Origin: Candidatus Sumerlaeota bacterium
GTDB lineage: Bacteria; Sumerlaeota; Sumerlaeia; JADFCT01
Assembly: GCA_026398575.1 (NCBI GenBank)
Contig: JAPLSP010000183.1
Coordinates: forward strand, 1-48,953
Direction: 5' to 3'
DNA length: 48,953 bases
Below are positions 8,215 to 18,108 of this stretch, piece after piece. The notes under the pieces are model-generated. The model saw nothing but the letters and a program-made list of their open reading frames with translations. It had not been told where the DNA came from and searched no databases. Position 1 is the first letter of the stretch; every line of letters begins with the position of its first letter. Made by a program: the position numbers and the translations under genes.

Positions 8215-10485
8215 ATGAAAACCCAAGCGCATTGCTCATCAGCGTCATGCATCATAGCCGCAGCCTCGCTGCTTTTCTCTCTGGCCGCGCCCGCGCAGGA
8301 CTCAGTGCTTTGGTATGACAAGCCTGCGGCGAAATGGACAGAGGCGCTGCCCATCGGCAACGGCAGTTTGGGCGGGATGATCTTTGGCGGCGCCGCCAAT
8401 GAGCATGTCCAGTTCAATGAGCAGACGCTCTGGCTTGGCAACGAGGTGGAGATGGGAAGCTACCAGCCGTTTGGCGATCTCTTCGTCGAGTGGACATATA
8501 CCGCGCCGTCTGAATACCGCCGCGAGCTCAGCCTTCAGGATGCGATTCATCGAATCAGTTATAAGGACGGCGGCATTACGTATCGCCGTGAATATTTTTG
8601 CAGCCGTCCCGATCAGGTCATGGTCTTGCGTTTCACGGCGGACAAGGCCGGCGGCTATTCCGGCGCGATCCGCCTCACGGATATGCATAAAGCAGTCGTC
8701 CGCGTGGAGGGCAATAAATTGATCGCGTCGGGCGTCTTGTCGAACACTCTCGAATATGAATCGCAAGTGTGGGTGATGGCCGAAGGAGGCCAGCTTACTA
8801 ATGCTTCCGGCGCTGTTGTCACTGTCGGCTCCGTTGCCGGCGTCACCACTTCCGTTCCTGCTTTCTTCGGCAATGCCGTCACGGTTTCCAAAGCCGACAG
8901 CGTGACCATCCTCCTGGCGGCGGGAACTTCCTTTGCCAACGATCCCAAGAAGAAGTGGCGCGGAGAGGCGCCGCATCAGCGCGTCACACAGCGGCTCGAA
9001 GCAGCATCCAAGAAGCTTTTCGCGCAACTGCGAGACGCTCACGTCAGCGACTATCAGAACCTCTTCAACCGCGTGAGGCTCGATCTCGGCGCGGCAAAAT
9101 CCGCAGCGCCAACGAACGAACGGCTGGCCGCTTGCAAGCAGGGGGCGTGCGAACCGGAGCTCGAAGCGCTACTCTTCCAGTATGGGCGCTATCTGCTCAT
9201 CAGCAGTTCGCGTCCCGGCGGCATACCTGCCAATTTGCAGGGCTTATGGAACGCCGACTTGAAACCGGCCTGGTATTGCGGCTACACGACCGACATCAAC
9301 ATCGAGATGAACTACTGGCTCGCGCAAACGACGGGCTTGTCCGAATGCGCCCGGCCGTTGTTCGACTGGATTCGCCATCTCGGCGACGTGCGGAAAAGAA
9401 ACAAGGACCCGCGCCTCGAGGCCAAACGCGGATGGATCATCTACAGCACGAACAACCCGATGGGCGGCGGCTCGACATGGGGCGTTCACAGGCCCGGCAG
9501 CGCGTGGCTCGTTCAGCATCTCTGGGAGCATTACGCCTTCACCGGCGACAAGGAATTTCTCCGCGACGTCGCCTATCCGGCCATCAAGGAGATCGTCGAG
9601 TACTGGGAGGAACATCTGGTCGCGCGGCCCGATGGCAAACTGATCACGCCCGATGGCTGGTCGCCCGAGCACGGCCCCACCGGCAAAGAGGGCGACCGCA
9701 CGCCCTATCCCGGCGTCTCCTACGATCAGCAGATCGTGTGGGACCTGTTCAGCAACTACATCGAGGCGTCCGCAGCGCTCGGGGTTGACGCCGACTACCG
9801 CGCAAAAATCGCCGCAATGCGCGAAAAAATCCTTGGCCCTCAAATCGGCAAGTGGGGACAGATTCAGGAGTGGATGGAGGACGTGGACAACCTAAAGGAT
9901 CATCACCGCCACACGTCGCACCTGTTCTCGCTGCATCCCGGACGACAGATCAGCCCGCTGACGACGCCGCAACTGGCCGAAGCCGCCAAGGTCTCGCTCA
10001 ACGCGCGTGGCGATGTTAGCACAGGCTGGAGCACCGCGTGGAAGATCAACTTCTGGGCGCGCCTGCATGACGGCAATCGCACCCACAAATTGATCGCAGA
10101 CCTTTTCAGCAAGTGCATCCTCGATAACCTCTTCGACACGCATCCGCCCTTTCAGATAGACGGCAACTTCGGCTACACCGCCGGCGTTGCGGAGATGCTG
10201 CTTCAGAGCCACATTAAGGAAGGCGATGCCTTTATCCTCCATCTGCTGCCCGCCTTGCCCGACGCGTGGCCTTCCGGCAAGGTATCCGGTTTGCACGCCC
10301 GCGGCGGATTCGAGGTGGATATGGAATGGCGCCAGGGCAAGCTAACCAGCACAACCATCCGCTCGCTCAATGGCAATCCCTGCCGGGTTCGATACGGCGC
10401 CGAATCGCGCGCGCTTACCATCCCCAAGGGAGAAAGCAAGCGCCTGGATGGCGCACTATCTCAGATTGAAAGGAAAACACCATGA
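8215..10485 (+). CDS. GH95 alpha-L-fucosidase, secreted
   Basis: A 756-residue protein with a signal peptide ([20 protein letters not shown], cut near APAQD). The N-terminal beta-sandwich begins [19 protein letters not shown]. The catalytic barrel carries the GH95 landmarks: [29 protein letters not shown] (near 360, the Asn-containing segment), WSPEHGP (near 483, general-acid Glu) and [10 protein letters not shown] (near 647, catalytic Asp region). All expected catalytic segments are present, so it should be an active inverting fucosidase. No strong ribosome binding site precedes the ATG. Its stop overlaps the next GH95 start by 4 bases, so the two are probably made together. Confidence 0.92.
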   Translation: MKTQAHCSSASCIIAAASLLFSLAAPAQDSVLWYDKPAAKWTEALPIGNGSLGGMIFGGAANEHVQFNEQTLWLGNEVEMGSYQPFGDLFVEWTYTAPSEYRRELSLQDAIHRISYKDGGITYRREYFCSRPDQVMVLRFTADKAGGYSGAIRLTDMHKAVVRVEGNKLIASGVLSNTLEYESQVWVMAEGGQLTNASGAVVTVGSVAGVTTSVPAFFGNAVTVSKADSVTILLAAGTSFANDPKKKWRGEAPHQRVTQRLEAASKKLFAQLRDAHVSDYQNLFNRVRLDLGAAKSAAPTNERLAACKQGACEPELEALLFQYGRYLLISSSRPGGIPANLQGLWNADLKPAWYCGYTTDINIEMNYWLAQTTGLSECARPLFDWIRHLGDVRKRNKDPRLEAKRGWIIYSTNNPMGGGSTWGVHRPGSAWLVQHLWEHYAFTGDKEFLRDVAYPAIKEIVEYWEEHLVARPDGKLITPDGWSPEHGPTGKEGDRTPYPGVSYDQQIVWDLFSNYIEASAALGVDADYRAKIAAMREKILGPQIGKWGQIQEWMEDVDNLKDHHRHTSHLFSLHPGRQISPLTTPQLAEAAKVSLNARGDVSTGWSTAWKINFWARLHDGNRTHKLIADLFSKCILDNLFDTHPPFQIDGNFGYTAGVAEMLLQSHIKEGDAFILHLLPALPDAWPSGKVSGLHARGGFEVDMEWRQGKLTSTTIRSLNGNPCRVRYGAESRALTIPKGESKRLDGALSQIERKTP

Positions 10486-13229
10486 TAACAATTCGTTACG
10501 CTCCTATTGCCGCTTTGGCGCTTTTCGGAGTCTCTGGCTTTGCAGCTTCGCCGGACTTGACGCTCTGGTTTGACAAGCCGGCCGTCAGCTTTCATCAATC
10601 GCTCCCGCTCGGCAATGGGCGCATCGGGGCGATGGTATTCGGCGGCGTGGATGAGGAGCGGATCGTGCTCAATGAGAGTTCTGTCTGGTCCGGTTCGCGT
10701 GAGGACTCGGACCGGCCCGACGCGCACAAGGCCCTGCCGGAAATCCGCCGGCTGCTGCTTGAAGGCAAGAACTCCGAAGCCGAGGCGTTGGTGAATAAGA
10801 ATTTCACCTGCCAGGGCAAAGGTTCCGGCCATGGCAGCGGCGCCAACGTTCCATTCGGCTGCTATCAGACCCTCGGCGCTTTGCGATTGAAGTTTGGGAA
10901 TGCGGCGGGCGGTCCCACGCTGCAATGCGCCAGCGGGCATCGCGCGTTGTCTCAGAATCAGGAAATCGAAGTCTCGACGGATGGCAATGTGAATACCAAA
11001 TGGTGCGTCATCCACGAAGGCAAGCCGGTCGCGTGGCAGATGGATGTGGGCACAAGCATGGCGCGTCCGATCTCATATCGCATTACATCAGCGGAGGATG
11101 TTCCCGGGCGCGATCCGCGCACATGGAAACTCGAAGGCTCGGTTGACGGCAAGGCCTGGACGCTGCTCGATGAACACAAGAACGAGCCTGTATTCGCAAA
11201 GCGGAATGACACCAAGACCTTTAACATCAGCCAGCCTGCGGCGTGCCGGTTCTTCCGTTTCACGTTCATGCCGAATCCCGGCGTCACGCATTTTCAGGTT
11301 GCCGAGATCGCGCTCGATGGCGTGACGCCGAATGCGGCTGCAGGCGCCAAGTTTGAGGACTACTCGCGCACGCTGGACCTGCGCTCAGCCGCCGCGGAAG
11401 TCGTTTATAAAAAAGACGGCGTTCGATTCGAGCGGACGCATTTCGTCAGCGCGCCCGATGAAGTGTTTGTCTCGCGTCTCGCCGCCGATAAACCAGCGTC
11501 GCTTTCGTTTTTGATTGCGCTGGACCGGCCCGAGCGCTTCGAGACCAAGGCGGCGGGCGCCAACGAGCTGCTGATGACCGGCACGCTCAACGACGGACGT
11601 GGCGGCAAGGGCGTGACTTATGCCGCGCGCCTGCGCGTCATCGCGCGAGGCGGCGCGGTGGAAGCCGACGGAAACAAGCTGCGCGTGGCCGGCGCGGACG
11701 AGGCCGTTTTGCTGCTGACGGCGGCCACGGATTTCAAGGGTTTCGCGGGACGTCAGCTGGACGATCCGATTGCCGCTACTAAGAGCGACCTCGATAAAGC
11801 AGCGGCGAAATCTTTCGCCGATCTGCGCGCCGCGCAGCAAAAGGATCATCAACGCTGGTTCAACCGCGTCGAGTTGAACCTGCCCGCGACCGCCAACAGC
11901 GCGCTGCCGACCATCGAGCGACTGATCGGTTTCGCCCAGGGAGCGCCGGACCCCGCGCTGGCCGCGCTCTACTTCAACTTTGGCCGCTATTTGCTGATCA
12001 GTTCCTCGCGCCCCGGCGGCCTACCCGCCAATCTGCAAGGCATCTGGGCCGAGGAAATCCAGACGCCGTGGAACGGCGACTGGCACCTCGACATCAACGT
12101 GCAGATGAACTACTGGCCCGCCGAAGTCTGCAACCTTTCCGAACTCCACGAGCCGCTGCACAAGCTCATCGCTTCGCTCGTCGAGCCGGGCCGCAAGACG
12201 GCAAAAGCCTACTACAACTCGCGCGGCTGGGTCGCGCATGTCATCACCAACGCGTGGGGCTTCACTTCGCCAGGCGAGGCGGCCTCGTGGGGCGCGACGG
12301 TCAGCGGTTCGGCGTGGCTGTGCGAGCACCTTTGGGAGCACTACGCTTTCACGCTCGACCGCGACTTCCTGCGCTGGGCGTATCCGATCCTGAAGGAATC
12401 CTCGCTCTTCTACCTCGACAACCTTATCGAAGAACCAAAACACAAATGGCTCGTCACCGGTCCGTCCAACTCGCCCGAGAACCGCTTCAAACTGCCCGAC
12501 GGCAAGGCGGCGCACGTTTGCCTTGCGCCGACGATTGACATGCAACTGCTGCGCGAACTCTTCGGCAATACCGCTCGCGCCGCCGAAATCCTGGACGTTG
12601 ACGCCGACCTGCGCCGCGAGTTGACGGAGAAGCGCGCCCGCCTTGCGCCGAACCAGATCGGCCCCGACGGGCGCCTTCAGGAATGGCTCGTACCCAATAC
12701 CGAATCGGAGCCGACGCACCGCCACACCTCGCCGCACTACGGGCTTCATCCGTACCACGAAAGCAACGGCTGGGCGCTGGCCTGGCGCGCCAATTTCTGG
12801 GCGCGCCTCGGCGACGGCGACCGCGCCTACAAACTTCTCCAAGCCCTCCTGCATCTGACCGGAGAAAAAGGCCTGAACTACACCGGCCAAGGCGCCGGCA
12901 GCTACGCCAACCTCTTCGACGCCTGTCCGCCGTTCCAGATTGACGGCAATTTCGGCGGCTGCGCCGGCATCGCCGAAATGCTCCTGCAATCCCACGCAGG
13001 GGAATCTCAAATCTCAAATTTCAAATCTGAGATCGAATTGCTCCCCGCGCTTCCCAAGGCCTGGCCGGAAGGCTCGGTGAAAGGCCTGCGCGCCCGCGGC
13101 GGATTCACCGTTGATATCGCCTGGAAAGACGGCAAAGTCACCACCTGGCGCATCACCTCCCCCGAACCGCGCGAAGCCAAAGTCCGCGTCAACGGCGAAA
13201 CGAAGACGGTGAAATCAGAGAAACTCTGA
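10482..13229 (+). CDS. GH95 alpha-L-fucosidase with inserted F5/8-type (CBM32-like) domain
   Basis: A 915-residue secreted paralogue of the previous gene (signal [20 protein letters not shown]). The ATG overlaps the upstream stop (ATGA) and follows AAGGAAA. Residues about 145-283 are an F5/8 type C / CBM32-like domain ([58 protein letters not shown]) inserted in the N-terminal GH95 sandwich. Catalytic landmarks follow: DINVQMNYW (537), SNSPENRF (664-667 for SPEN) and [11 protein letters not shown] (from 819). Near 843-853 the loop reads [10 protein letters not shown], coded by a heptamer repeat and longer than in the neighbouring paralogue. It probably acts on the same glycan, with the extra module steering binding. 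Confidence 0.92.
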   Translation: MITIRYAPIAALALFGVSGFAASPDLTLWFDKPAVSFHQSLPLGNGRIGAMVFGGVDEERIVLNESSVWSGSREDSDRPDAHKALPEIRRLLLEGKNSEAEALVNKNFTCQGKGSGHGSGANVPFGCYQTLGALRLKFGNAAGGPTLQCASGHRALSQNQEIEVSTDGNVNTKWCVIHEGKPVAWQMDVGTSMARPISYRITSAEDVPGRDPRTWKLEGSVDGKAWTLLDEHKNEPVFAKRNDTKTFNISQPAACRFFRFTFMPNPGVTHFQVAEIALDGVTPNAAAGAKFEDYSRTLDLRSAAAEVVYKKDGVRFERTHFVSAPDEVFVSRLAADKPASLSFLIALDRPERFETKAAGANELLMTGTLNDGRGGKGVTYAARLRVIARGGAVEADGNKLRVAGADEAVLLLTAATDFKGFAGRQLDDPIAATKSDLDKAAAKSFADLRAAQQKDHQRWFNRVELNLPATANSALPTIERLIGFAQGAPDPALAALYFNFGRYLLISSSRPGGLPANLQGIWAEEIQTPWNGDWHLDINVQMNYWPAEVCNLSELHEPLHKLIASLVEPGRKTAKAYYNSRGWVAHVITNAWGFTSPGEAASWGATVSGSAWLCEHLWEHYAFTLDRDFLRWAYPILKESSLFYLDNLIEEPKHKWLVTGPSNSPENRFKLPDGKAAHVCLAPTIDMQLLRELFGNTARAAEILDVDADLRRELTEKRARLAPNQIGPDGRLQEWLVPNTESEPTHRHTSPHYGLHPYHESNGWALAWRANFWARLGDGDRAYKLLQALLHLTGEKGLNYTGQGAGSYANLFDACPPFQIDGNFGGCAGIAEMLLQSHAGESQISNFKSEIELLPALPKAWPEGSVKGLRARGGFTVDIAWKDGKVTTWRITSPEPREAKVRVNGETKTVKSEKL
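13008..13035 (+). repeat. In-frame heptamer repeat (AGATTTG/AGATCTC type) inside GH95
   Basis: Four 7-nt units (TCTCAAA, TCTCAAA, TTTCAAA, TCTGAGA) of the same GARATYT family that forms the long array at 42790. They code for [10 protein letters not shown] in a loop where the paralogue at 8215 has a shorter unrelated sequence. Confidence 0.75.
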
Positions 13230-13340
13230 ATGACAACTTAAGCATCTAAAACTGGGTTCGTTCCTGCATTTTTAAGTTTTTCGAATTTATTGAGAACTTG
13301 GTTTTAAGTTTTCAATTTGAAAGATTTGGAAGCATGTTTT

Positions 13341-13425
13341 TTAGCGTTCATTAGCGTTTATCAGCGGTTGATTATAAAATGAAGAACCGCTGAGAAACCG
13401 CTAATAAACGCTAATAGACACTAAT
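13341..13425. repeat. Intergenic hairpin (TTAGCG family)
   Basis: Left arm TTAGCGTTTATCAGCGGTT at 13351-13369 pairs with AACCGCTGA and CTAATAAACGCTAA at 13385-13414, with extra TTAG.GTT / CTAATAG echoes outside. It follows the fucosidase operon and could end its transcript or be a dispersed palindromic repeat. The rest of 13230-13540 is AT-rich and holds nothing else I can name. Confidence 0.7.
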
Positions 13426-13539
13426 AGATGCTTTGGGAGTTGCGATGGGAGGGATTTTAGCACAGGGGAATGGAAAGGGTAATTCCTCTGGGGGACCTTA
13501 CGGGCGAAGAGCGAATCTGCAAAAGCATTGTTGCCGCGC

Positions 13540-13719
13540 TCAATTAGGCATGATATATTTAGCCGCTTCTCTCAGCAGCAATTTCGCGACTGTTACCAGT
13601 TCGTCGCGCACACGCTGCTGATCTCCCACTGTTCCGCGCAGAAACTCTGCAGCTCGGATTGGAGCGTCGGCAGTGATGGATTGGAAATCATTTCCAAGGT
13701 TTGCATGGCTGAGGCACAT
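13540..13719 (-). CDS. Possible small protein downstream of AbiEi-like gene (doubtful)
   Basis: A 59-residue frame starting MCLSHANLGNDFQSITADAP and ending in a helical, basic stretch (RVRDELVTVAKLLLREAAKY). It lies 23 bp after the AbiEi-like gene, where an AbiEii toxin would be expected, but it has no nucleotidyltransferase motif. The start is uncertain. It contains a 17-bp palindrome (13681-13697, TTGGAAAT and its mirror). It may be a remnant or not a gene. Confidence 0.25.
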   Translation of the reverse strand: MCLSHANLGNDFQSITADAPIRAAEFLRGTVGDQQRVRDELVTVAKLLLREAAKYIMPN

Positions 13720-13741
13720 CGGGCAAATGTCGCATGCTTGC

Positions 13742-14845
13742 TTACGCCCAGCCTCCTGAAAAATCAGGCCATTTGCGCAGTTCCGCAGCGGCCTCGTCGC
13801 CGCGCAGTCCGGCGCGCAGCAGGTCCAGATAAATTTGAACATCGCAAACCAGCGGCAGGCCGTGTGCTTTTTGCGGCAGGTGAAACACACCTTCATCCTT
13901 CGGCGCCACCAGCCGCAAGCGCCCGCCGCTCACTACTCGCCGCGCCAAGAGAGATTTCTCTAAGCGCGCCTCATTGGGAAATTCCTCTACATACACCGTC
14001 GTCACCGGCGCCTCTGTGTATGGATGCCGTAAGCTGGCGGCGAACCATTGTGTGAAAGCGTGCCGTATCTCTCCCAGAAGCGCATGCGTCCGTGCCGCGA
14101 TCTTCGCCGGGTCCGTGATCAGCAGCGAATATTCGCGCGCCGTCGTCCGGTCCTCGAAGCGATCTGCCGCCGCCCAGGCGTCCAACACAGCGTCGGGTTT
14201 CGTGATGCGCAGGCCGCCGGCTTGCTCTTCGGCCCATTCCTGCGCCAGCAGCCGCTGCCTCACTGCGCTCACATGGCCCAGACTCACTTGCGCAGTCAAG
14301 GCCAGGTCCGTCACCTTCCAGGGGCGCAACGGCCCTTGCAGCAGTACACGCAACACCCGCGTTGCCTTCGGGGAGAAAATGGATCTCACAGCCCGCTGCT
14401 CGCGAAAGGGATTCTCCGCCGACCGTGTTTCGATGAAAATCTGATCGAACGACAACCGCGCATTCCCGGCCATGTCCACATAGCCGATGCCTGCCTCTGT
14501 ACAGAGCCGGGCCGATTCTTTCGAGAGGTAAGGGGCGAGCAGTATCCCATAAACGGCGGCGCCCGGCGGGAGCAGGCTCAGGTATCGCTGGATCTGTAGC
14601 AGTTTCGTCCGCACCTCGCGCGGCTGGCTGATGCGCACCCCCTCCAACACCAGCGTCCAACGCCGAGCCCCGGCCCGCAGCTTCGCCTGCCAATCCGGAC
14701 GTTCATTCATCCCGCGCGCAAGCCGCGCATCCGCCCGCAACGATTCAATCTTCAAAAGCGGCGCCCGCTTTAAAAGATTGCGCAACGCCGCCTCAAACTG
14801 CGGCTTCAGCTCGCGTTCTTTCAGATTTTCAAGGCGTTTCAACAT
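13742..14845 (-). CDS. AbiEi-like winged-helix antitoxin/regulator
   Basis: A 367-residue protein. The middle part contains GIGYVDMAGNARLSFDQIFIE, a sequence typical of AbiEi-type (type IV antitoxin) proteins, followed by a winged helix (ATRVLRVLLQG, VTDLALTAQVSLGHVSAVRQ, AQEWAEEQAGGLRI). The C-terminal part reads TTVYVEEFPNEARLE and PLVCDVQIYLDLLRAG, again as in that group. AbiEi proteins repress their own promoter by binding inverted repeats and neutralise an AbiEii nucleotidyltransferase. No AbiEii gene is seen next to it, so this copy may be an orphan transcription factor. Its own promoter carries an inverted repeat. Confidence 0.7.
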   Translation of the reverse strand: MLKRLENLKERELKPQFEAALRNLLKRAPLLKIESLRADARLARGMNERPDWQAKLRAGARRWTLVLEGVRISQPREVRTKLLQIQRYLSLLPPGAAVYGILLAPYLSKESARLCTEAGIGYVDMAGNARLSFDQIFIETRSAENPFREQRAVRSIFSPKATRVLRVLLQGPLRPWKVTDLALTAQVSLGHVSAVRQRLLAQEWAEEQAGGLRITKPDAVLDAWAAADRFEDRTTAREYSLLITDPAKIAARTHALLGEIRHAFTQWFAASLRHPYTEAPVTTVYVEEFPNEARLEKSLLARRVVSGGRLRLVAPKDEGVFHLPQKAHGLPLVCDVQIYLDLLRAGLRGDEAAAELRKWPDFSGGWA

Positions 14846-14893
14846 CGGACGAAAACACCGCTTTCGGCGAAAATATCAACCGCGAATTTCAGC

Positions 14894-14922
14894 AATATAG
14901 CCTATTTCACCCATTGGTGAAA
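14894..14922 (-). promoter_or_regulatory. Promoter with inverted-repeat operator upstream of AbiEi-like gene
   Basis: On the minus strand TTCACC (14916-14921) and TATATT (14894-14899) are 16 bases apart, like -35 and -10 boxes. An inverted repeat TTTCACC-CATT-GGTGAAA (14905-14922) covers the -35 box and part of the spacer. This is the expected place for autorepression. Inferred from sequence only. Confidence 0.5.
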
Positions 14923-15004
14923 GCTAAATATTTGATGAAACTTGATTTTCTGATTTTGCGTCGTTCGCGATAAATGAGAAAGAGGATGAAGGATTGCAGT
15001 ACAT

Positions 15005-16048
15005 TCATTTGGACCGGGCAACCAAGCAAACTCGGAAGCCGATGCGATCTTGCCGGGCGAATGGCCGAGTCCAGCTGCGAGCAGCCGACCGGCAGCCGAC
15101 CGCCAGGGTGAACCAGGAACCGCCACGCACGACACGGTATTCGCCACTGACTGGCCCCGTCGGATTCCGCTGCCGTCCGCTGTCATAATAGCCGTACCAA
15201 TCAGCGCACCATTCGCTGGCATTCCCCGGCATGTCATAGAGTCCCCAGGCGTTGGGCTTGAAGTTTTTCACCGGAGACGTGAACACATAGCTATCATCCC
15301 AACTGAAGCCGTTCCGATCCGGGAATTGTCTACTAACGCTTTGATCGGCGGCATTGCACCGGCCTTTGCCTCCGTCCTCATCGCCGCCCCAAGGATAGAG
15401 CGTTTTCGTTCCGGCGCGGCATGCGTATTCCCATTGCGCTTCGGTTGGGAGCTGATAGGCCTTGCCTGTTTTTCCGGACATCCAATCACAAAAGGCCTTT
15501 GCATCGTTCCAACTGACATTTACCACCGGATGAGTATCCGTCTGGATGAATCCCAGATTGCGCCAGCTGAATCCTTCCTGCTCTACAAATTTGCCATCCT
15601 TGATCCCAAATGCTTTCCCTTCTTTTTCTGCTTCTGTCTTGTAGCCGGTATCATTGATGAAACACCGGAACTGTCCCACCGTCACCTTCGCCTCACTCAT
15701 CCAAAAGCCATCGAGGGTAACGGGATGAGAGGGTTTTTCCCCTTCGAATACACTTTCATATTTGCTACCAAATATTTTCCCCAGCTCCGAGGCGCTTTCA
15801 CGGCTGCCCATTTCGAATGTGCCGCCGGAGATCCAGATCATCTTCATATCGAAGCCGCCGGCGGTTTCGACGAAGGTGTTCATAGCGGCAACATTCTGCT
15901 CTATGGAGGTCGTGACACCTCCTTTTGCCAACGCCGACACAGCGCCTTGCTTGGCGCCCCCTTGACTTTGACTGCAATCCGCAATCATAAAGGCAAGCGC
16001 AAGCGCCGCTCCTGCGATCCATGATACTCTCACTGCGATGCGCATCAT
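15005..16048 (-). CDS. SUMF1/FGE-sulfatase-domain lipoprotein, lacking FGE cysteines
   Basis: A 347-residue protein. The first ATG after AAGGAG is at 16048; longer readings upstream lack a signal. The start MMRIAVRVSWIAGAALALAF is followed by MIADC, a lipobox-like Cys. The SUMF1 domain spans about 70-345: IWISGGTFEMGS, PVVNVSWNDAKAFCDWMSGK, LPTEAQWEYACRAG, GLYDMPGNASEWCADWYG, VRGGSWF and IGFRVCLV. True formylglycine-generating enzymes have a Cys pair after the RGGSW motif; here the first is missing (RGGSWFTLAVGC), so it is unlikely to modify sulfatases. A binding or structural role at the cell surface is more likely. It stands alone. Confidence 0.85.
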   Translation of the reverse strand: MMRIAVRVSWIAGAALALAFMIADCSQSQGGAKQGAVSALAKGGVTTSIEQNVAAMNTFVETAGGFDMKMIWISGGTFEMGSRESASELGKIFGSKYESVFEGEKPSHPVTLDGFWMSEAKVTVGQFRCFINDTGYKTEAEKEGKAFGIKDGKFVEQEGFSWRNLGFIQTDTHPVVNVSWNDAKAFCDWMSGKTGKAYQLPTEAQWEYACRAGTKTLYPWGGDEDGGKGRCNAADQSVSRQFPDRNGFSWDDSYVFTSPVKNFKPNAWGLYDMPGNASEWCADWYGYYDSGRQRNPTGPVSGEYRVVRGGSWFTLAVGCRSAARSWTRPFARQDRIGFRVCLVARSK

Positions 16049-16273
16049 AGATCGTCTCCTTGCATTTGTCGGTAGTAGGCGTCTGATTTCGTTCACACGC
16101 CGATGCAACCATCCGCATGGATTTAATCCAATGCCTCGCGCGGACGCAAGAATAATACTTCCCTGCTTCGGCGGCTGGGCGGTGGCAGCTATTGACGCGC
16201 GGGACGGGGGGATTGGAGAATCGCGCAGGTTTTGACGGAGACGTGGAAGACGGGCGCTTGGGGAGGCGAGGAA

Positions 16274-16630
16274 GTGGATACTGTTGTTATTATTATTTTT
16301 TGCTTTGTTTATCTGGGGATGATTTTGGGGGAGATTCCTGGGTTGGCGCTGGATCGGACGGGGGTGGCGCTGCTGGGGGCGATTGGGTTGCTGGCGTTCA
16401 AACGCGTGCAGCCGCATGAGGCTTGGGAGGCGATTGATGTGCCGACGCTGGGGTTGTTGTTTGGGTTGATGATTGTGTCGGCGCAATTCCGGTTGGCGGG
16501 GTTTTATGCGACGGTGACGCGGCGGTTGTCGGCGGCGAAGGTTTCACCTGCGATGCTTCTGGGGTTGTTGATTGCGGATTACGGATTGGGGATTGCGGAT
16601 TATGAATTGGGGATTTTTCCGCTCGCTTGA
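16274..16630 (+). pseudogene. Truncated SLC13/ArsB-NhaD-type permease ending in a heptamer repeat
   Basis: From a GTG (16274) after GGAGG, the frame gives VVIIIFCFVYLGMILGEIPG, LDRTGVALLGAIGLLAF and EAIDVPTLGLLFGLMIVSAQ, the first helices of an ion-transporter-superfamily permease. Such proteins run past 400 residues; this one stops after about 118. The last 20 residues (IADYGLGIADYELGIF) are coded by the GGATTGC-type repeat at 16570-16612. The rest of the permease is not downstream. A disabled gene cut at the repeat is the simplest reading. Confidence 0.7.
16570..16612 (+). repeat. GGATTGC-type heptamer array at the broken permease end
   Basis: Units GATTGCG, GATTACG, GATTGGG, GATTGCG and a degenerate tail. 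It belongs to the same family as arrays at 33205, 36487 and 47873. Only one orientation is present. Confidence 0.75.
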
Positions 16631-16684
16631 GGGGCGGGAACAGGATAATTTTACAGCAAGAAAATCTGCCGGAGGACTTTTGTC

Positions 16685-18070
16685 ATGCTCAGCCCGGAAA
16701 CGCTCAAGCCTTTTATTCTTCATGAAGATCAGTTCGTCGGCAGCAGAATTGCGCGCTATTTTTATGAAGGCTGGATGCTGGACAAAGACATTATCCCGTT
16801 GCTGCTGCAAGCGCGGCAAAAGCATGGTTGGTCCGCATACTGCTCTCCTTTAGTCCACGGCGAATATCAGCCCATAGATGAGGCGACATTCGAAACCGTG
16901 GTAGAAGAAATAAAGCGCACGCCGTTAGCTCAGGAGAAATTCGGTCTTGGACATCTGATCCGCTGGGCGCCCTTGGAATACGTTGATAAATTCATGAAAA
17001 GCGCGGACGCCAGCGCAATAGACTTTCATTCTGCCATAGACTACTTCGTTCACCGTCTGGAAATCGCGCAATGGTCCGACGAAAGGCTTTGGCAAGCGCT
17101 TCAGGATATCTGCCGCGAGATGGACGAGCATCCTGACAAGCCAGAGCGCAATCATGTTTTTTTATCCTGCGCAGTGGAAACGCTGGCGTTGCGTCCGACG
17201 CCGGACAACGCGGAATTCTGCCGCCTGCTGGAAGACAAGGCAATTGAGAACAAATGGCTGGAATTATATCTGATTGACCTGGCGGGCGCGCGCAAGCTGC
17301 GCGCGGCCATTCCTTCGCTGTTGAGACGTTTGAGCGTGGATGATGATGATCTAATGCCCATGAATTGCGCCAAGGCGCTGGTTCGCATCGCCGATCCGGA
17401 GGCAATCCGGACGCTTCAGAAGACCTTCATTCAGCGGGACAATACTTACTGGCCCTTTGCTCTGGAAGTCTTCGAGCGTTTCAGGCATCCGGAAACGGAG
17501 CCAATCATCCTTGAATTGCTGGATGATGCAAGACTGGATAGGGAATCGTGCGACTGGCTGATCTACGCGCTTTGCGCGCAGCTGTCGCCTCATGCGATTG
17601 AGCGTTACGAAAATCAATGGAAAGGCGTAGCCGAAGAGATTCATGGCGATTTGCATCGGGAAGTGCTGGTTGCGGCGGTTGTGAATGGAATTCAGTTGCC
17701 TTACGCCAGCGAATTTCGGAAGGAGACGCTCGCGGAAGAAAAGCGCCGCGCGTGGTGGAAATCGCCGGCTGAAAATGATTCAATAGACGATGAAGAGGAA
17801 CAGAAAGAGGAAGAGGCGTGGGATCAAGCAGATGATGAAGAGGAGGAGGCTGGGGATCAAGCAGATGACGAAGAGGGGGAGGCTTGGGATCGAGCCTATG
17901 CTTATGCGGAAGAGGAAAGTGGAAATGTGTGGTTGGGACGGGATGAAGAGGAGCAGAAGAATTATTACGGTGATGAGCCTTACCGCCGCCCTGAGCCCAA
18001 AGTCGGCCGCAATGATCCTTGTCCCTGTGGCAGCGGGAAGAAGTACAAGAAATGCTGCGGGAAAACGTAA
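16685..18070 (+). CDS. SEC-C motif protein with HEAT-like repeats and acidic linker
   Basis: A 461-residue cytoplasmic protein; GGAGG lies 9 bases before the ATG. Residues 1-370 look alpha-helical and repeat-like ([38 protein letters not shown]), as in HEAT-type scaffolds. Residues about 370-425 are strongly acidic with a roughly 15-residue tandem repeat ([11 protein letters not shown]). The end is a SEC-C zinc motif ([19 protein letters not shown]), as in the SecA tail, which binds zinc and often ribosomes or SecB. The function is unknown; a chaperone- or translation-linked role is possible. Confidence 0.8.
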   Translation: MLSPETLKPFILHEDQFVGSRIARYFYEGWMLDKDIIPLLLQARQKHGWSAYCSPLVHGEYQPIDEATFETVVEEIKRTPLAQEKFGLGHLIRWAPLEYVDKFMKSADASAIDFHSAIDYFVHRLEIAQWSDERLWQALQDICREMDEHPDKPERNHVFLSCAVETLALRPTPDNAEFCRLLEDKAIENKWLELYLIDLAGARKLRAAIPSLLRRLSVDDDDLMPMNCAKALVRIADPEAIRTLQKTFIQRDNTYWPFALEVFERFRHPETEPIILELLDDARLDRESCDWLIYALCAQLSPHAIERYENQWKGVAEEIHGDLHREVLVAAVVNGIQLPYASEFRKETLAEEKRRAWWKSPAENDSIDDEEEQKEEEAWDQADDEEEEAGDQADDEEGEAWDRAYAYAEEESGNVWLGRDEEEQKNYYGDEPYRRPEPKVGRNDPCPCGSGKKYKKCCGKT

Positions 18071-18108
18071 TATAAGGAACTAATCCTGGCGCCTGTATTT
18101 TGCGATTC

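Noticed and set aside
12021..13010. 329-residue minus-strand frame
   Set aside because: Shadow of the GH95 gene.
15005..16048. Formylglycine-generating enzyme
   Set aside because: The first Cys of the catalytic pair is missing after RGGSW.
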